A stretch of 64,000 nucleotides of DNA from contig JABDFW010000004.1 in NCBI GenBank assembly GCA_013286305.1, positions 1-64,000 of the forward strand, written 5' to 3'. Position 1 is the first letter of the stretch. The number at the start of each line of letters is the position of its first letter. Shown here in pieces: positions 14,588 through 23,048 of the stretch. This stretch comes from Bacteroidota bacterium. GTDB lineage: Bacteria > Bacteroidota > Bacteroidia > Chitinophagales > Chitinophagaceae. The notes beneath the pieces were generated by a model. It had not been told where the DNA came from and did no database searches. It worked only from the letters and a program-made list of their open reading frames with translations. The position numbers and the translations under genes are program-made.

Positions 14588-14922
14588 TGCTGAATATTTG
14601 GGGTAAAATACAAATTTTAAAATTCAGTGAGAAAGAATATTAGTTGATTGGCGAAAGAGAAAAGTTGATTGGTATGTAACAGGAAGATGAAACACATAGG
14701 CAGATAGGGAACATAGGGGCACAATAGGAGTTTATACCCGTCCGTCCGCCCGCCCGTTCCATACCTAAAAAAAATATCGAAGGCCGGGGGCGGAGCTCTC
14801 CTGTAGAAGAAAATTCAGTTTAATGACCTGCAGGGAGAAAACTTTGATACGTTTAAAAAATAAAAAAGCAGGGGTGAGTACAGGTTATAGGTTGAAGGAA
14901 TATAAAACCCGGCTTTTTAGAT
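14588..14922. repeat. intergenic with dispersed repeat copies
   Basis: It carries an AGTTGATTGGC/AGTTGATTGGT phrase (14643-14670) also seen near 10110, an inverted ACACATAGG...AACATAGGGG copy (14687-14722) and a GC-rich CCCGTCCGTCCGCCCG run (14740-14755). The ORF 14823-15035 on the plus strand is not credible. Confidence 0.6.
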
Positions 14923-15354
14923 TTATAATTTTTGATGGTATTTTGCGATGTAGTCATAAAAGAAGGCATTATGATATAATATCATTGGAGCCCAGCCACC
15001 TTTGTAATGAAAAGTCTTATCTTTTGAATCTATAAAAATGGTATCCCCTTTTTTACAAAAGCCTCTAACTCCCTCTTGATAAATTTCCGCCTTATCGTTT
15101 TTTATAATTCCATAATAATAATCAGCTTTATTACGGAGATCATAATATTTAATATTTGATTGCAAAACATGTAAATCAAGAACACAAAAGCCATTGTACC
15201 CATTTGTACAATCAGGTTCATCAGTTATCACCGCTACCATTTTTAGATTAAGATTTTCAAAGTATTCGTCATTACCATTTTTATCGCTTGCTATTTTATA
15301 AAAGAAGAAAATAGTAACCAAAAGAAACATTATAAAAATTGTAATTTCTTTCAT
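14923..15354 (-). CDS. membrane-anchored unknown protein
   Basis: The 143-residue protein has one N-terminal membrane helix (ITIFIMFLLVTIFFFYKIA) and a C-terminal soluble domain, probably periplasmic. That domain includes two Cys in DCTNGYNGFC, then YYGIIKNDKAEIYQEGVRGFCKKGDTIFIDSKDKTFHYKG, a small beta-rich fold. I do not recognise a family. It is a lone gene between the esterase and the tRNAs. Confidence 0.6.
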   Translation of the reverse strand: MKEITIFIMFLLVTIFFFYKIASDKNGNDEYFENLNLKMVAVITDEPDCTNGYNGFCVLDLHVLQSNIKYYDLRNKADYYYGIIKNDKAEIYQEGVRGFCKKGDTIFIDSKDKTFHYKGGWAPMILYHNAFFYDYIAKYHQKL

Positions 15355-15445
15355 TCTGCAAATGCCTTATAAATAGACTAAGCTCGTCAAAATAGCGCAA
15401 CCTTCGTAGTTTTTCTGAAAACAATATGTATACGTAATATGGCAT

Positions 15446-15472
15446 AAAAAAAGCCGCTCAAATTAAGCGGCT
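15446..15472 (-). terminator. terminator after tRNA-Leu
   Basis: On the minus strand, the stem AGCCGCT-N7-AGCGGCT is followed by a T-run (AAAAAA at 15446-15451 on the plus strand). It lies just 3' of tRNA-Leu. Confidence 0.75.
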
Positions 15473-15478
15473 GCTAAG

Positions 15479-15564
15479 TGCCCCAGACGGGAGTTGAACC
15501 CGTACGACCGTTGCGGGTCACAGGATTTTAAGTCCTGCGTGTCTACCAGTTCCACCACCGGGGC
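15479..15564 (-). tRNA. tRNA-Leu (UAA)
   Basis: On the minus strand, the acceptor arms GCCCCGG and CTGGGGC pair, the anticodon arm CAGGA-CTTAAAA-TCCTG gives anticodon UAA, a long variable arm (GTGACCCGCAACGGTCGTAC) marks a class II tRNA, and the T arm reads GGGTTCAACTCCC. The 3' CCA is not encoded. Confidence 0.95.
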
Positions 15565-15572
15565 GGTAGTTG

Positions 15573-15599
15573 AAAAAAAATCCCGCCTTTTCTGCGGGA
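15573..15599 (-). terminator. terminator between tRNA-Gly and tRNA-Leu
   Basis: On the minus strand, TCCCGC-AGAAAAG-GCGGGA is followed by eight T. It lies 3' of tRNA-Gly and 5' of tRNA-Leu, so the two tRNAs may be separate transcription units. Confidence 0.75.
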
Positions 15600-15612
15600 C
15601 TTTACTTTTCAG

Positions 15613-15685
<73 letters not shown>

Positions 15686-15764
15686 TTATATCTCTCTCTA
15701 AGAACTGTGTTTAAGGGGTGCAAAAATAGCAATTTGAACTGTATGGCAAAATTTTTATGCCTTT

Positions 15765-15986
15765 TTACTTATAAACAGGGGTATATTCACTGCTGCTCTG
15801 CACTTCTACATCCGGTTTGCCCTTATAACGCTTTTGATACAACATGGCACAACCGCCTAAAGTTGCGGCTGTAAAGCATAAAACCTGCAGGTAAAACAAA
15901 AAACGGGATGAGTTAACCCAGTTATAGCCAAATTCTTTTTTTCCTCTTATATTTTCGCTTTCGTGTGATGCTGCTTCGTGTACCAT
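15765..15986 (-). CDS. small single-pass membrane protein
   Basis: The 73-residue protein has a charged N-terminus (HEAASHESENIRGKKEFGYNW), a hydrophobic stretch of one or two short helices (FLFYLQVLCFTAATLGGCAML) and a basic then polar tail. It starts 42 bases before the glycosyltransferase stop codon on the same strand and may be cotranscribed with it. No family is recognised. Confidence 0.55.
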   Translation of the reverse strand: MVHEAASHESENIRGKKEFGYNWVNSSRFLFYLQVLCFTAATLGGCAMLYQKRYKGKPDVEVQSSSEYTPVYK

Positions 15987-16028
15987 ATTTTAAAAATTGC
16001 AATGCAAAAATAAGGATGGAGCGATAAA

Positions 16029-17102
16029 TTAAGTAAACTTCTTTTTAACAATTTCCGAAAATCTTGTTTTATGTTCAACAAAATACTCCCAAACAATGCT
16101 TTTTGCATAAACGCCGTCAAGCTGTTTTAGTGGTTTGCGTGGCAGTATATTGGGCTTTTTGCTTTTAAACATCCATACCAATAACGCGTAATGCGCTTTA
16201 AATACCGCCTTGCAAGGTGCCGTTTGCCCTGCCAGTAAGTTTTTTAAGGCAAACACTATATCCAGCAAAATGCGGAAGGGCAGTTTCCAAACCTTCTCTG
16301 CAAAAGGCAGGTTCTTTGCCATCATAATAAGGTTATTACGAAAGTTTAAAAAAACCTTCCTGCTGTTACCTTTGGGCAGGGTGCCGCCGCCAATATGATA
16401 TACCACCGATTGCGGGCAGCAAATAATGGAATACCCGGCCAGTTGCATACGCCAGCAAAGGTCTATCTCCTCCATATGCGCAAAAAAGAAGGCATCCAGC
16501 CCGCCCAATTGTTTATATACTTCAGCCCTAACAAACATGGCCGCCCCCGAAGCCCAGAATATCTTCTCCACCCCGTTATACTGGCCTTCGTCTTTCTCAC
16601 ACACGTCAAACACCCGCCCGCGCGAAAAAGCATAGCCTAATGCATCAAGCCAACCGCCGCAGGCGCCGGCATATTCAAAATATTCACGGTCGTTATAGGC
16701 TAATATTTTCGGCTGACAGGCAGCAATGGCAGGGTTTGCTTCCATGGCTTCAATAACGGGCTCAATCCAGCCCGGAACTACTTCCACATCGGAGTTCAGC
16801 AGCACATAACAATCTGCCTGTACCTGCGCCAGGGCCCTGTTATAGCCTTCGGCAAAGCCATAATTCTTATCCAATAATATCCGTTCAACCAGGGGAAAAT
16901 CTTTCTTAAGCATCTCAATACTGTCGTCGGTGGAGGCATTGTCTGCCACGATGATCTTTTTATTGGCGTAGGTTGATGCTGTTACCCCCGGCAAAAACCT
17001 TTGCAGGTAATTGCTGCCATTATAATTAAGTATCACTATTGCAACCAGGGGATTGTTCAATCCGTTATATTTTTTCAAAAATAACATTGTAGCCAATAGC
17101 AC
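16029..17102 (-). CDS. family 2 glycosyltransferase
   Basis: This GT-A-type transferase is of the rhamnosyltransferase-like GT2 group. The N-terminal part shows LVAIVILNYNGSNYLQRFLPGV, then KKIIVADNASTDDSIEML (nucleotide binding) and VLLNSDVEVVPGWIEP (the acidic metal-binding strand, here SDVEV). The catalytic region reads AHMEEIDLCWRMQLAGY, with the family ED-type pair seen as EEIDLCWR, and then YHIGGGTLP. The C-terminal 100 residues are amphipathic and likely membrane-associated. It transfers a sugar from a nucleotide donor, probably in surface polysaccharide or glycan synthesis. The start may be MLFLKK (17087) instead of MLLATM. Confidence 0.85.
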   Translation of the reverse strand: MLLATMLFLKKYNGLNNPLVAIVILNYNGSNYLQRFLPGVTASTYANKKIIVADNASTDDSIEMLKKDFPLVERILLDKNYGFAEGYNRALAQVQADCYVLLNSDVEVVPGWIEPVIEAMEANPAIAACQPKILAYNDREYFEYAGACGGWLDALGYAFSRGRVFDVCEKDEGQYNGVEKIFWASGAAMFVRAEVYKQLGGLDAFFFAHMEEIDLCWRMQLAGYSIICCPQSVVYHIGGGTLPKGNSRKVFLNFRNNLIMMAKNLPFAEKVWKLPFRILLDIVFALKNLLAGQTAPCKAVFKAHYALLVWMFKSKKPNILPRKPLKQLDGVYAKSIVWEYFVEHKTRFSEIVKKKFT

Positions 17103-17148
17103 GGCAGAATAAAAAGCAAATATTTAAAACACGGCACAGTGTTAGGGT

Positions 17149-17156
17149 TATCTTTG
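17149..17156 (+). promoter_or_regulatory. -7 element TATCTTTG, candidate rnz promoter
   Basis: TATCTTTG matches the Bacteroidota -7 consensus TAnnTTTG. It is about 150 bases upstream of the RNase Z start; no clear TTTG -33 box is seen. The stretch after it holds a GCAAGTTGCTGGTTGCTGG / GGCAACTTGTAACCTG inverted phrase. Confidence 0.35.
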
Positions 17157-17303
17157 GTTACAGGTTGCAAGTTGCTGGTTGCTGGTAACATGGAAAGTAA
17201 AAATTCACAATTTATTATTTAGTATTTGTTAATTCGCTAACAGAAGCTGGCAACTTGTAACCTGTAACTGGCAACAGAATACTTTTTTTTAACGTGATAG
17301 CCT

Positions 17304-18206
17304 ATGTTTGGTGTAACTATTTTAGGAAATAATTCTGCGCTGCCTGCCTACGACAGGCACCCAACATCGCAGGTGGTAACACTGAACGACCAGGTATTTA
17401 TGATCGATTGCGGGGAAGGCACCCAAATGCAGTTAAGTAAATACAAAATACGTCGCAGCAGGATAAACTATATTTTTATATCGCACCTGCATGGCGACCA
17501 TTATTTTGGTTTGCCCGGTTTAATAACCAGCCTGGGATTGTTAGGCCGCGAGAACCACCTGCACATATACGCACCAGAAGCGCTTAAAGGCATTATATTG
17601 CCGCTGCTGTTTGCTGCTGATGCACATTTGCCGTACGAGCTGGTATTTCATGCATTGAAAGAAGAGGGAGTGATATTGGATGATGAAAGATATTCAGTAG
17701 AATGTTTTGCTGTTACACACAGGATAGAATGCTGGGGGTTTATTATAAGAGAAAAAAAGAAGCCGAGAAAAATAAATAAAGAAACCATTACGAATTATAA
17801 TATCCCGGCTACATTTTATGAGAGCCTTAAAGACGGGCAGGATTACATTGCGCCCAACGGCGATGTTATAAAAAACGAACTGGTTACCATTGCCAATACA
17901 CCCGGCAAAAGTTACGCTTATTGCGCCGATACGCTGTATGATGAAGGCCTTGCACAAAAGGTGAAGAATGTAACCATGCTATACCACGAAGCCACTTATC
18001 TAAAAGACCTTGAAGACAAAGCTGTGGAACGGTTTCACTCCACATCGGTGCAGGCAGGCAAAATAGCAGCGCTTGCACATACCAAACATTTGCTCATCGG
18101 GCATTTTAGCAGCAAATACGAGTCGCTGGATGATTTTCTCACCGAAACAAAAGAAGTTTTTCCTGATACGCAACTGGCTATTGAAGGGGTGACGTTTTTT
18201 ATTTAG
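17304..18206 (+). CDS. rnz: ribonuclease Z
   Basis: This metallo-beta-lactamase-fold endonuclease trims the 3' end of tRNA precursors; since the tRNAs here lack an encoded CCA, that activity is needed. The N-terminus shows NNSALPAYDRHPTSQVV and DCGEGTQMQLSKYKIR, the zinc motif HLHGDH is at residues 61 to 66, followed by the YCADT and LYHEATYL motifs and GHFSSKY near the C-terminus. Length (300) and order are those of the bacterial short form. The start MFGVTILGNNSALPA is the family N-terminus. Confidence 0.93.
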   Translation: MFGVTILGNNSALPAYDRHPTSQVVTLNDQVFMIDCGEGTQMQLSKYKIRRSRINYIFISHLHGDHYFGLPGLITSLGLLGRENHLHIYAPEALKGIILPLLFAADAHLPYELVFHALKEEGVILDDERYSVECFAVTHRIECWGFIIREKKKPRKINKETITNYNIPATFYESLKDGQDYIAPNGDVIKNELVTIANTPGKSYAYCADTLYDEGLAQKVKNVTMLYHEATYLKDLEDKAVERFHSTSVQAGKIAALAHTKHLLIGHFSSKYESLDDFLTETKEVFPDTQLAIEGVTFFI

Positions 18207-18384
18207 CGGCTGTGTTTTGGGTTTTGGTTTTATGTTTCGGGTTGGGCGCTCATTTTAGTCCATGTTGCATAGTCCATAGCCCACAGAAAGAAGGGCGTAA
18301 ATTAATGCGCATTTATTTAGAAATATGCACAGCCATTAACAGGCTGGATAAAAAAGTAAAACGCAAAAAAATACCCCGTAATAT

Positions 18385-18392
18385 TACCTTTG
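18385..18392 (+). promoter_or_regulatory. -7 element TACCTTTG, candidate promoter of the MutS2-like gene
   Basis: TACCTTTG lies 22 bases before the ATG at 18414 and matches TAnnTTTG. AAGGAC follows 11 to 6 bases before the start as a possible ribosome-binding site. Confidence 0.5.
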
Positions 18393-18413
18393 CACCGAAA
18401 ATATAAGGACAGC

Positions 18414-20516
18414 ATGAAGTTATACCCGGAAACGGCTGATGTGCAGTTGGAGCTTACCAAGGTAAAGGCATTATTAACAGAGCATTGCAAAAGCGAATAT
18501 GCAAAAAATAAGGCCACGCATTTGCGTGTTCATACCAAAAAAGAATTTATAGAGCTGCAATTGCAGCAAAGCCATGAATTTAAGTTACTGCTAACGCTTG
18601 CCCAATATTTTCCCAATGATGATATACTTAATGTTTCAAAAGAAATAAAGTTGCTGGGCATTCCCGGCGGTTCATTGGGCGGCGAGCAATTTATACAAAT
18701 ACGCAAGCTGGCAGAAAGTATAGAAAAAATATTCCGCTGGTTTGATAATGAACGCAGGCTTGCATACCCCGCCCTAAGCCAGGTAATAAAAGATACATGG
18801 TACGAAAAGGCCATTATTAATTTGATTGATGAAGTGCTGGACGAAACAGGCAGTGTAAAAGATACCGCATCTGCCGGTCTGCAGAAAATACGCATGGGCC
18901 TGTATAAAAAGCGTAATGAGCTACGCAGGGCATTTGAAAAGGTAATAGCAAAGCTGGCAAAAGCAGGCTATACGGCTGATATTGATGAGAGTTTTAGCAA
19001 TGGCAGAAGGGTAGTGGCTGTTTTTTCTGAACATAAACGCCAGGTAAAAGGCATTTTGCACGGCGAAAGCGACAGCCGTAAAACAGCGTTTATTGAACCG
19101 GAAGAAACCATCCATCTTAATAACGATGTTTTTGCTTTAGAGAATGATGAGCGCAAGGAGGTACTACGCATACTGCGTACGCTTTCAGCAAATCTTTCTG
19201 TCTATAGCGGTTTATTAAATACCTGGTACCAGGTGGTAGGCGAATACGATTTTATTTGTGCCAAGGCAAAGCTGGCAATTGATATGAATGGCAATTACCC
19301 CAATGTAGTTGATAAGGCCCATATTGAATTGAAAGATGCTTATCATCCATTGCTCTATTTATACAACCAGCGCTCCTCCAAAAAAACAATACCTGTTACC
19401 TTAACCCTTGATGAAAAAAGCCGCATACTGGTTATAAGCGGCCCCAATGCAGGCGGAAAGACGGTTACCATGAAAACGATTGGGCTTAACCAAATGATGA
19501 TGCAAAGCGGCTTGCTGGTGCCGGTGCACCCAACATCGGTAATGGGTATATTTAAACAGTTATTTATTCACATAGGCGATACGCAGAACCTTGAGTTTGA
19601 GTTAAGCACCTACTCATCGCACCTGCTGCACATGAAATTTTTTATTGAGAATGCCAATGGCAAAACCCTTTTTTTTATTGATGAGCTTGGCAGCGGCAGC
19701 GACCCTAACCTCGGCGGTGCTTTTGCAGAAGTGATACTGGAGGAACTATCGCGCAGGCATTCCTTTGGCGTAGTTACCACGCACTATCTTAATCTTAAGG
19801 TAATGGCAAACCACACCAATGGTATTTTAAACGGTGCTATGGCTTTTGATGAAGCTAACCTGCAGCCACTGTATAAGCTTATCCCCGGTAAGCCCGGCAG
19901 CTCATACACATTTTCTATTGCAGAACGTATTGGCTTGCCACAGTATTTAATTAAAAGGGCAAGAACGCTGGTGGAAGAAGATCATTTTAGGTTAGATAAA
20001 TTGCTTAACAGTACCGAACAGGATTTACAGGCATTAGACAAGGAAAAAAAAGAGCTTCAGAGGCTGCTTAAAGAAAATGACCGCCTGAAGAAAGAGATGG
20101 AAACAGTGATGGATAAAGAACGGCACCGGCAGCAGGTGGAACTGTTAAAACACCAGAACACCGTAACCGAAGAGCGGATAGATTACTTAAAAGATACCGA
20201 ACGAAAATTAAAACAGATTGTTTTGGAATGGAGAAAGAGCGAGAATAAGCAAGAAGTGTTGAAGCAAATACAGAACCTGTTGTTTAAGAAGAAAGAGCAG
20301 GCAATAGACAATAAGCTGGCAAAAAAAGCAAACTCAAAATACCTTGAAACAAACGCTGCTATTGCAGTTGGCATGAAAGTGAAGATGAAAAAGAACCACC
20401 AGGTAGGCGAGGTAAAAGAAATACGGGGCAAAAGGGCTGTAGTGCAAATAGGGATGCTGCCGATGAGCGTTGATCTGTCTGATCTGGTAACGGTTGAAGA
20501 AAAAGTTATTGCCTAA
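18414..20516 (+). CDS. MutS2-like ATPase without a Smr domain
   Basis: MutS2 family proteins act on recombination intermediates or stalled ribosomes. The protein has the lever/clamp helical region (residues about 1 to 310), the ATPase with Walker A near 343 (SGPNAGGKTVTMKTIG), Walker B near 420 (LFFIDELGSGSDP) and THYLNLK, a long coiled coil (about 530 to 620) and a final KOW-like beta domain (VGMKVKMKKNHQVGEVKEIRGKRAVVQ). It ends at about 700 residues without the Smr nuclease domain that closes canonical MutS2. The first eight codons of the track ORF are dropped because 18414 has a good upstream AGGA and promoter. It runs downstream of rnz in the same direction. Confidence 0.85.
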   Translation: MKLYPETADVQLELTKVKALLTEHCKSEYAKNKATHLRVHTKKEFIELQLQQSHEFKLLLTLAQYFPNDDILNVSKEIKLLGIPGGSLGGEQFIQIRKLAESIEKIFRWFDNERRLAYPALSQVIKDTWYEKAIINLIDEVLDETGSVKDTASAGLQKIRMGLYKKRNELRRAFEKVIAKLAKAGYTADIDESFSNGRRVVAVFSEHKRQVKGILHGESDSRKTAFIEPEETIHLNNDVFALENDERKEVLRILRTLSANLSVYSGLLNTWYQVVGEYDFICAKAKLAIDMNGNYPNVVDKAHIELKDAYHPLLYLYNQRSSKKTIPVTLTLDEKSRILVISGPNAGGKTVTMKTIGLNQMMMQSGLLVPVHPTSVMGIFKQLFIHIGDTQNLEFELSTYSSHLLHMKFFIENANGKTLFFIDELGSGSDPNLGGAFAEVILEELSRRHSFGVVTTHYLNLKVMANHTNGILNGAMAFDEANLQPLYKLIPGKPGSSYTFSIAERIGLPQYLIKRARTLVEEDHFRLDKLLNSTEQDLQALDKEKKELQRLLKENDRLKKEMETVMDKERHRQQVELLKHQNTVTEERIDYLKDTERKLKQIVLEWRKSENKQEVLKQIQNLLFKKKEQAIDNKLAKKANSKYLETNAAIAVGMKVKMKKNHQVGEVKEIRGKRAVVQIGMLPMSVDLSDLVTVEEKVIA

Positions 20517-20573
20517 ACAAAAATTGTTATAATTTCAATGCTTTATAATTACTAACCCTGCAAAGCTGCGATC

Positions 20574-20981
20574 ATGCCTTTATTTGATAAAGTTTTACTT
20601 GTTGAAGACGACCCTATCACCATACTGGTTTGCAAAAGAACTATAGAAATATCTGGTTTTGCAAACGAAGTACGATCGGTTATTAACGGCCAGGAAGCCA
20701 TTGACTATTTAAAAGACTTTCAAAATTTTCCTGATCTTATTCTGCTTGACCTGAACATGCCTATACTTAACGGGTGGGAATTTTTAGAATGGTACTCAGA
20801 ATGGGCAAAGTCTGTATCCAAGGTTCCGGAAGTATATATTTTATCTTCCACTGTTGACCCGGAAGATCAAAAGAAGGCAATGGAATACCCTTATGTAAAA
20901 GGGTTTATTTCAAAACCGCTTACCAGGGAACATTTGGCAAAACTGCAAAACGAGCATAGCTCCGGCAACGGATCGGTATAA
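20574..20981 (+). CDS. single-domain response regulator
   Basis: The 135-residue protein is a stand-alone receiver domain: acidic pair VEDD, phospho-acceptor Asp in LILLDLNMPILNGWEF, Ser/Thr switch in YILSSTV and the conserved Lys in GFISKPLT. It has no output domain. It belongs to the CheY-like/Rcp1-like subgroup common in Bacteroidota. It could receive phosphate from the hybrid kinase at 23049, but the beta-helix gene lies between and no direct evidence links them. It follows the MutS2-like gene by 57 bases. Confidence 0.88.
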   Translation: MPLFDKVLLVEDDPITILVCKRTIEISGFANEVRSVINGQEAIDYLKDFQNFPDLILLDLNMPILNGWEFLEWYSEWAKSVSKVPEVYILSSTVDPEDQKKAMEYPYVKGFISKPLTREHLAKLQNEHSSGNGSV

Positions 20982-21015
20982 GCCATATTTGCCTCTTATT
21001 CATTTACCCTTTTTA

Positions 21016-21203
21016 TGACTATCCGCATATTGCGATCCTTGGTGCTCTTCGTGTTGCATTTTCTTAGTGGCCTTCGTGGTTCTGTTCCTTTTTTTACCAC
21101 AAAGTCCTCAAAGGAAGAGCACAAAGCACCCGTCCGACCAGTCATCCGGGCGGGCACAAAGGCTGTTCATAACATTGTTTAGGTTGATATATGCGGATAG
21201 TCA
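21016..21203. mobile_element. MITE-like element with 15-bp perfect terminal inverted repeats
   Basis: TGACTATCCGCATAT at 21016-21030 is exactly complementary to ATATGCGGATAGTCA at 21189-21203. Inside are nested inverted pairs (CTTGGTGCTCTTC with GAAGAGCACAAAG; CGTGGT with ACCACA) and a REP-like palindrome CCCGTCCG...CGGGCGGG at 21129-21154. It has no ORF. The right end overlaps the false upstream start of the beta-helix ORF. Confidence 0.6.
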
Positions 21204-21217
21204 ATTACCTTTTTATA

Positions 21218-22861
21218 ATGAAACGATTGTTATTGCCGGTTATTCTTCTTATAACCATCAACATACTATGTATTGCACAGCACGCTTTAGCGGTACATAC
21301 CTATTACGTTAGCGCAAACGGCAGTAACGGCAACGATGGCAGCAGCATTGCTAAAGCCTGGAGAAGCATTGCAAAAGTAAACAGCACTATATTCAGCCCC
21401 GGTGATAAAATACTTTTTGAAGGTGGCGAAATTTTTTATGGTAATGTTCGCATAGATAATGCCAGCGGCACAGGAGCCAACCCTGTTGTTATTTCATCGT
21501 ATGGTAAACAAATGGCTGTTATTGATGCCGGCGGTGCAAGCGGCATTGTTGTACACAACTGTTCCAACATAAAAATCTCAGGGCTTCATTTTAAAGGCAA
21601 CGGCGTAAATGCAAACACAGGCAGCGGTATAATGTTTTATTCCGACAGGGTTGATAAACAGTGCAACAACATTGTTATTGATGGTTGCATTGCAGAAGGG
21701 TTTAACCAATACGGTATCCTCATCAGTTGCGCCGAAGGAGAAAATATTAAAGGGTACAATAATGTGCTTATAACCAATTGCATTGCCACCGCCAATGGCG
21801 AAGGGGGTATAGCATCTTCGGGCGGGCAAACATCTTTTCATCACACCAATATTCATATCACACAATGCAGGGCCTTTTTAAATAAGGGCATACCTTCTAA
21901 AACTACTAACCATTCAGGCAACGGCATAGTAATGAGCAGTGTGGAGCATTTGCTGATAGACCATTGCCTGGCTTATGAGAATGGTGCTGATAACCATTGC
22001 ACGGCCGGCGGCCCTGTAGGTATATGGATGTGGCTTTGCAAAGATGGTATTATTGAGCACTGCGAATCGCACCATAACCATGCCGGGCTTAATAAAGACG
22101 GTGGCGGCTTTGATATTGACGGTGGTTGTAACAGTTGCATACTTCAATATAACTATTCGCACGATAACGAAGGCGCTGGTTATTTACTGGCGGAATATGG
22201 CGCCGGCCTGCCTTTTACAAATAATACAGTAAGGTTTAATATAAGCCAAAACGATGGCAGAAAAAATGGATATGGGGCAATATCGTTTTGGGGCGTGAAT
22301 GATGCGTTTAAAGTAACCAATACCTATGTATATAATAACACTGTTTTTGTTAATGGCGCAAATGTTGTAAATGGTATTCCTGCTGCTGTAATGGCTTTGG
22401 GTAACCACTTTAGCCATGTTATTGTTGCCAATAATGTTTTTCTTACAAATGGCAGTGCAAGATTTCTTAACAGCGATGCACCGCTTGATACAGACGCCAT
22501 TTTATTTTTATCAAACAACTATTTCAGTTATAACAATGCTTACCTGTTTAATTACAACAATGTGCCGGTGCATAGCATAAAGGAGTGGCTGCAACATGAT
22601 GATGCCCAGGAAATGTTTCATGGCAAAGCAACTTACCTTTCAACTGATCCATATTATACAGCGGCAGGCAGCGGCAAAACTGTTGGTAATACCTTATCGT
22701 TATCCTCTTTGCTTACAGAATATCATATTAGTGGCAATCATTCATCAAATAAGGCCGTTAACCTGTACAGCATGTATGCATGGGATATTGGAGGCCATGA
22801 TTTTTACGAAAATATGCTTACAAAACAAAACCGCAATTTTGCCGGAAGCGTACTAAAGTGA
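21218..22861 (+). CDS. secreted right-handed parallel beta-helix protein
   Basis: The start at 21218 gives a proper signal peptide (MKRLLLPVILLITINILCIAQHALA); the track start at 21191 lies inside the inverted repeat. The N-terminus YYVSANGSNGNDGSSIAKAWRSIAKVN is the usual lead-in of pectate-lyase-like beta-helix proteins. Long runs of helix rungs follow (NIVIDGCIAEGFNQYGI, NVLITNCIATANGEGG, HLLIDHCLAYENGADN, DGIIEHCESHHNHAG). A polysaccharide-binding or lyase role is likely from the fold, but no defined catalytic set is recognised. There is no clear type IX sorting domain at the end. Confidence 0.8.
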   Translation: MKRLLLPVILLITINILCIAQHALAVHTYYVSANGSNGNDGSSIAKAWRSIAKVNSTIFSPGDKILFEGGEIFYGNVRIDNASGTGANPVVISSYGKQMAVIDAGGASGIVVHNCSNIKISGLHFKGNGVNANTGSGIMFYSDRVDKQCNNIVIDGCIAEGFNQYGILISCAEGENIKGYNNVLITNCIATANGEGGIASSGGQTSFHHTNIHITQCRAFLNKGIPSKTTNHSGNGIVMSSVEHLLIDHCLAYENGADNHCTAGGPVGIWMWLCKDGIIEHCESHHNHAGLNKDGGGFDIDGGCNSCILQYNYSHDNEGAGYLLAEYGAGLPFTNNTVRFNISQNDGRKNGYGAISFWGVNDAFKVTNTYVYNNTVFVNGANVVNGIPAAVMALGNHFSHVIVANNVFLTNGSARFLNSDAPLDTDAILFLSNNYFSYNNAYLFNYNNVPVHSIKEWLQHDDAQEMFHGKATYLSTDPYYTAAGSGKTVGNTLSLSSLLTEYHISGNHSSNKAVNLYSMYAWDIGGHDFYENMLTKQNRNFAGSVLK

Positions 22862-23048
22862 GTAATTGATAAGATATTGAGCCTTAATATTTTTGATTAA
22901 CCCAATTTTACTATTATTTTAAGGCGCGCTTAATTCATTTTGGGGCTGTTGTCATTATCATTTTGTAAAATTGCATATTGTTTCGCTTTAGCAAAAGCAT
23001 ATAAAATTCAATGTCACCTATCCAATATTGCGTAAAGTAATATTTCCT

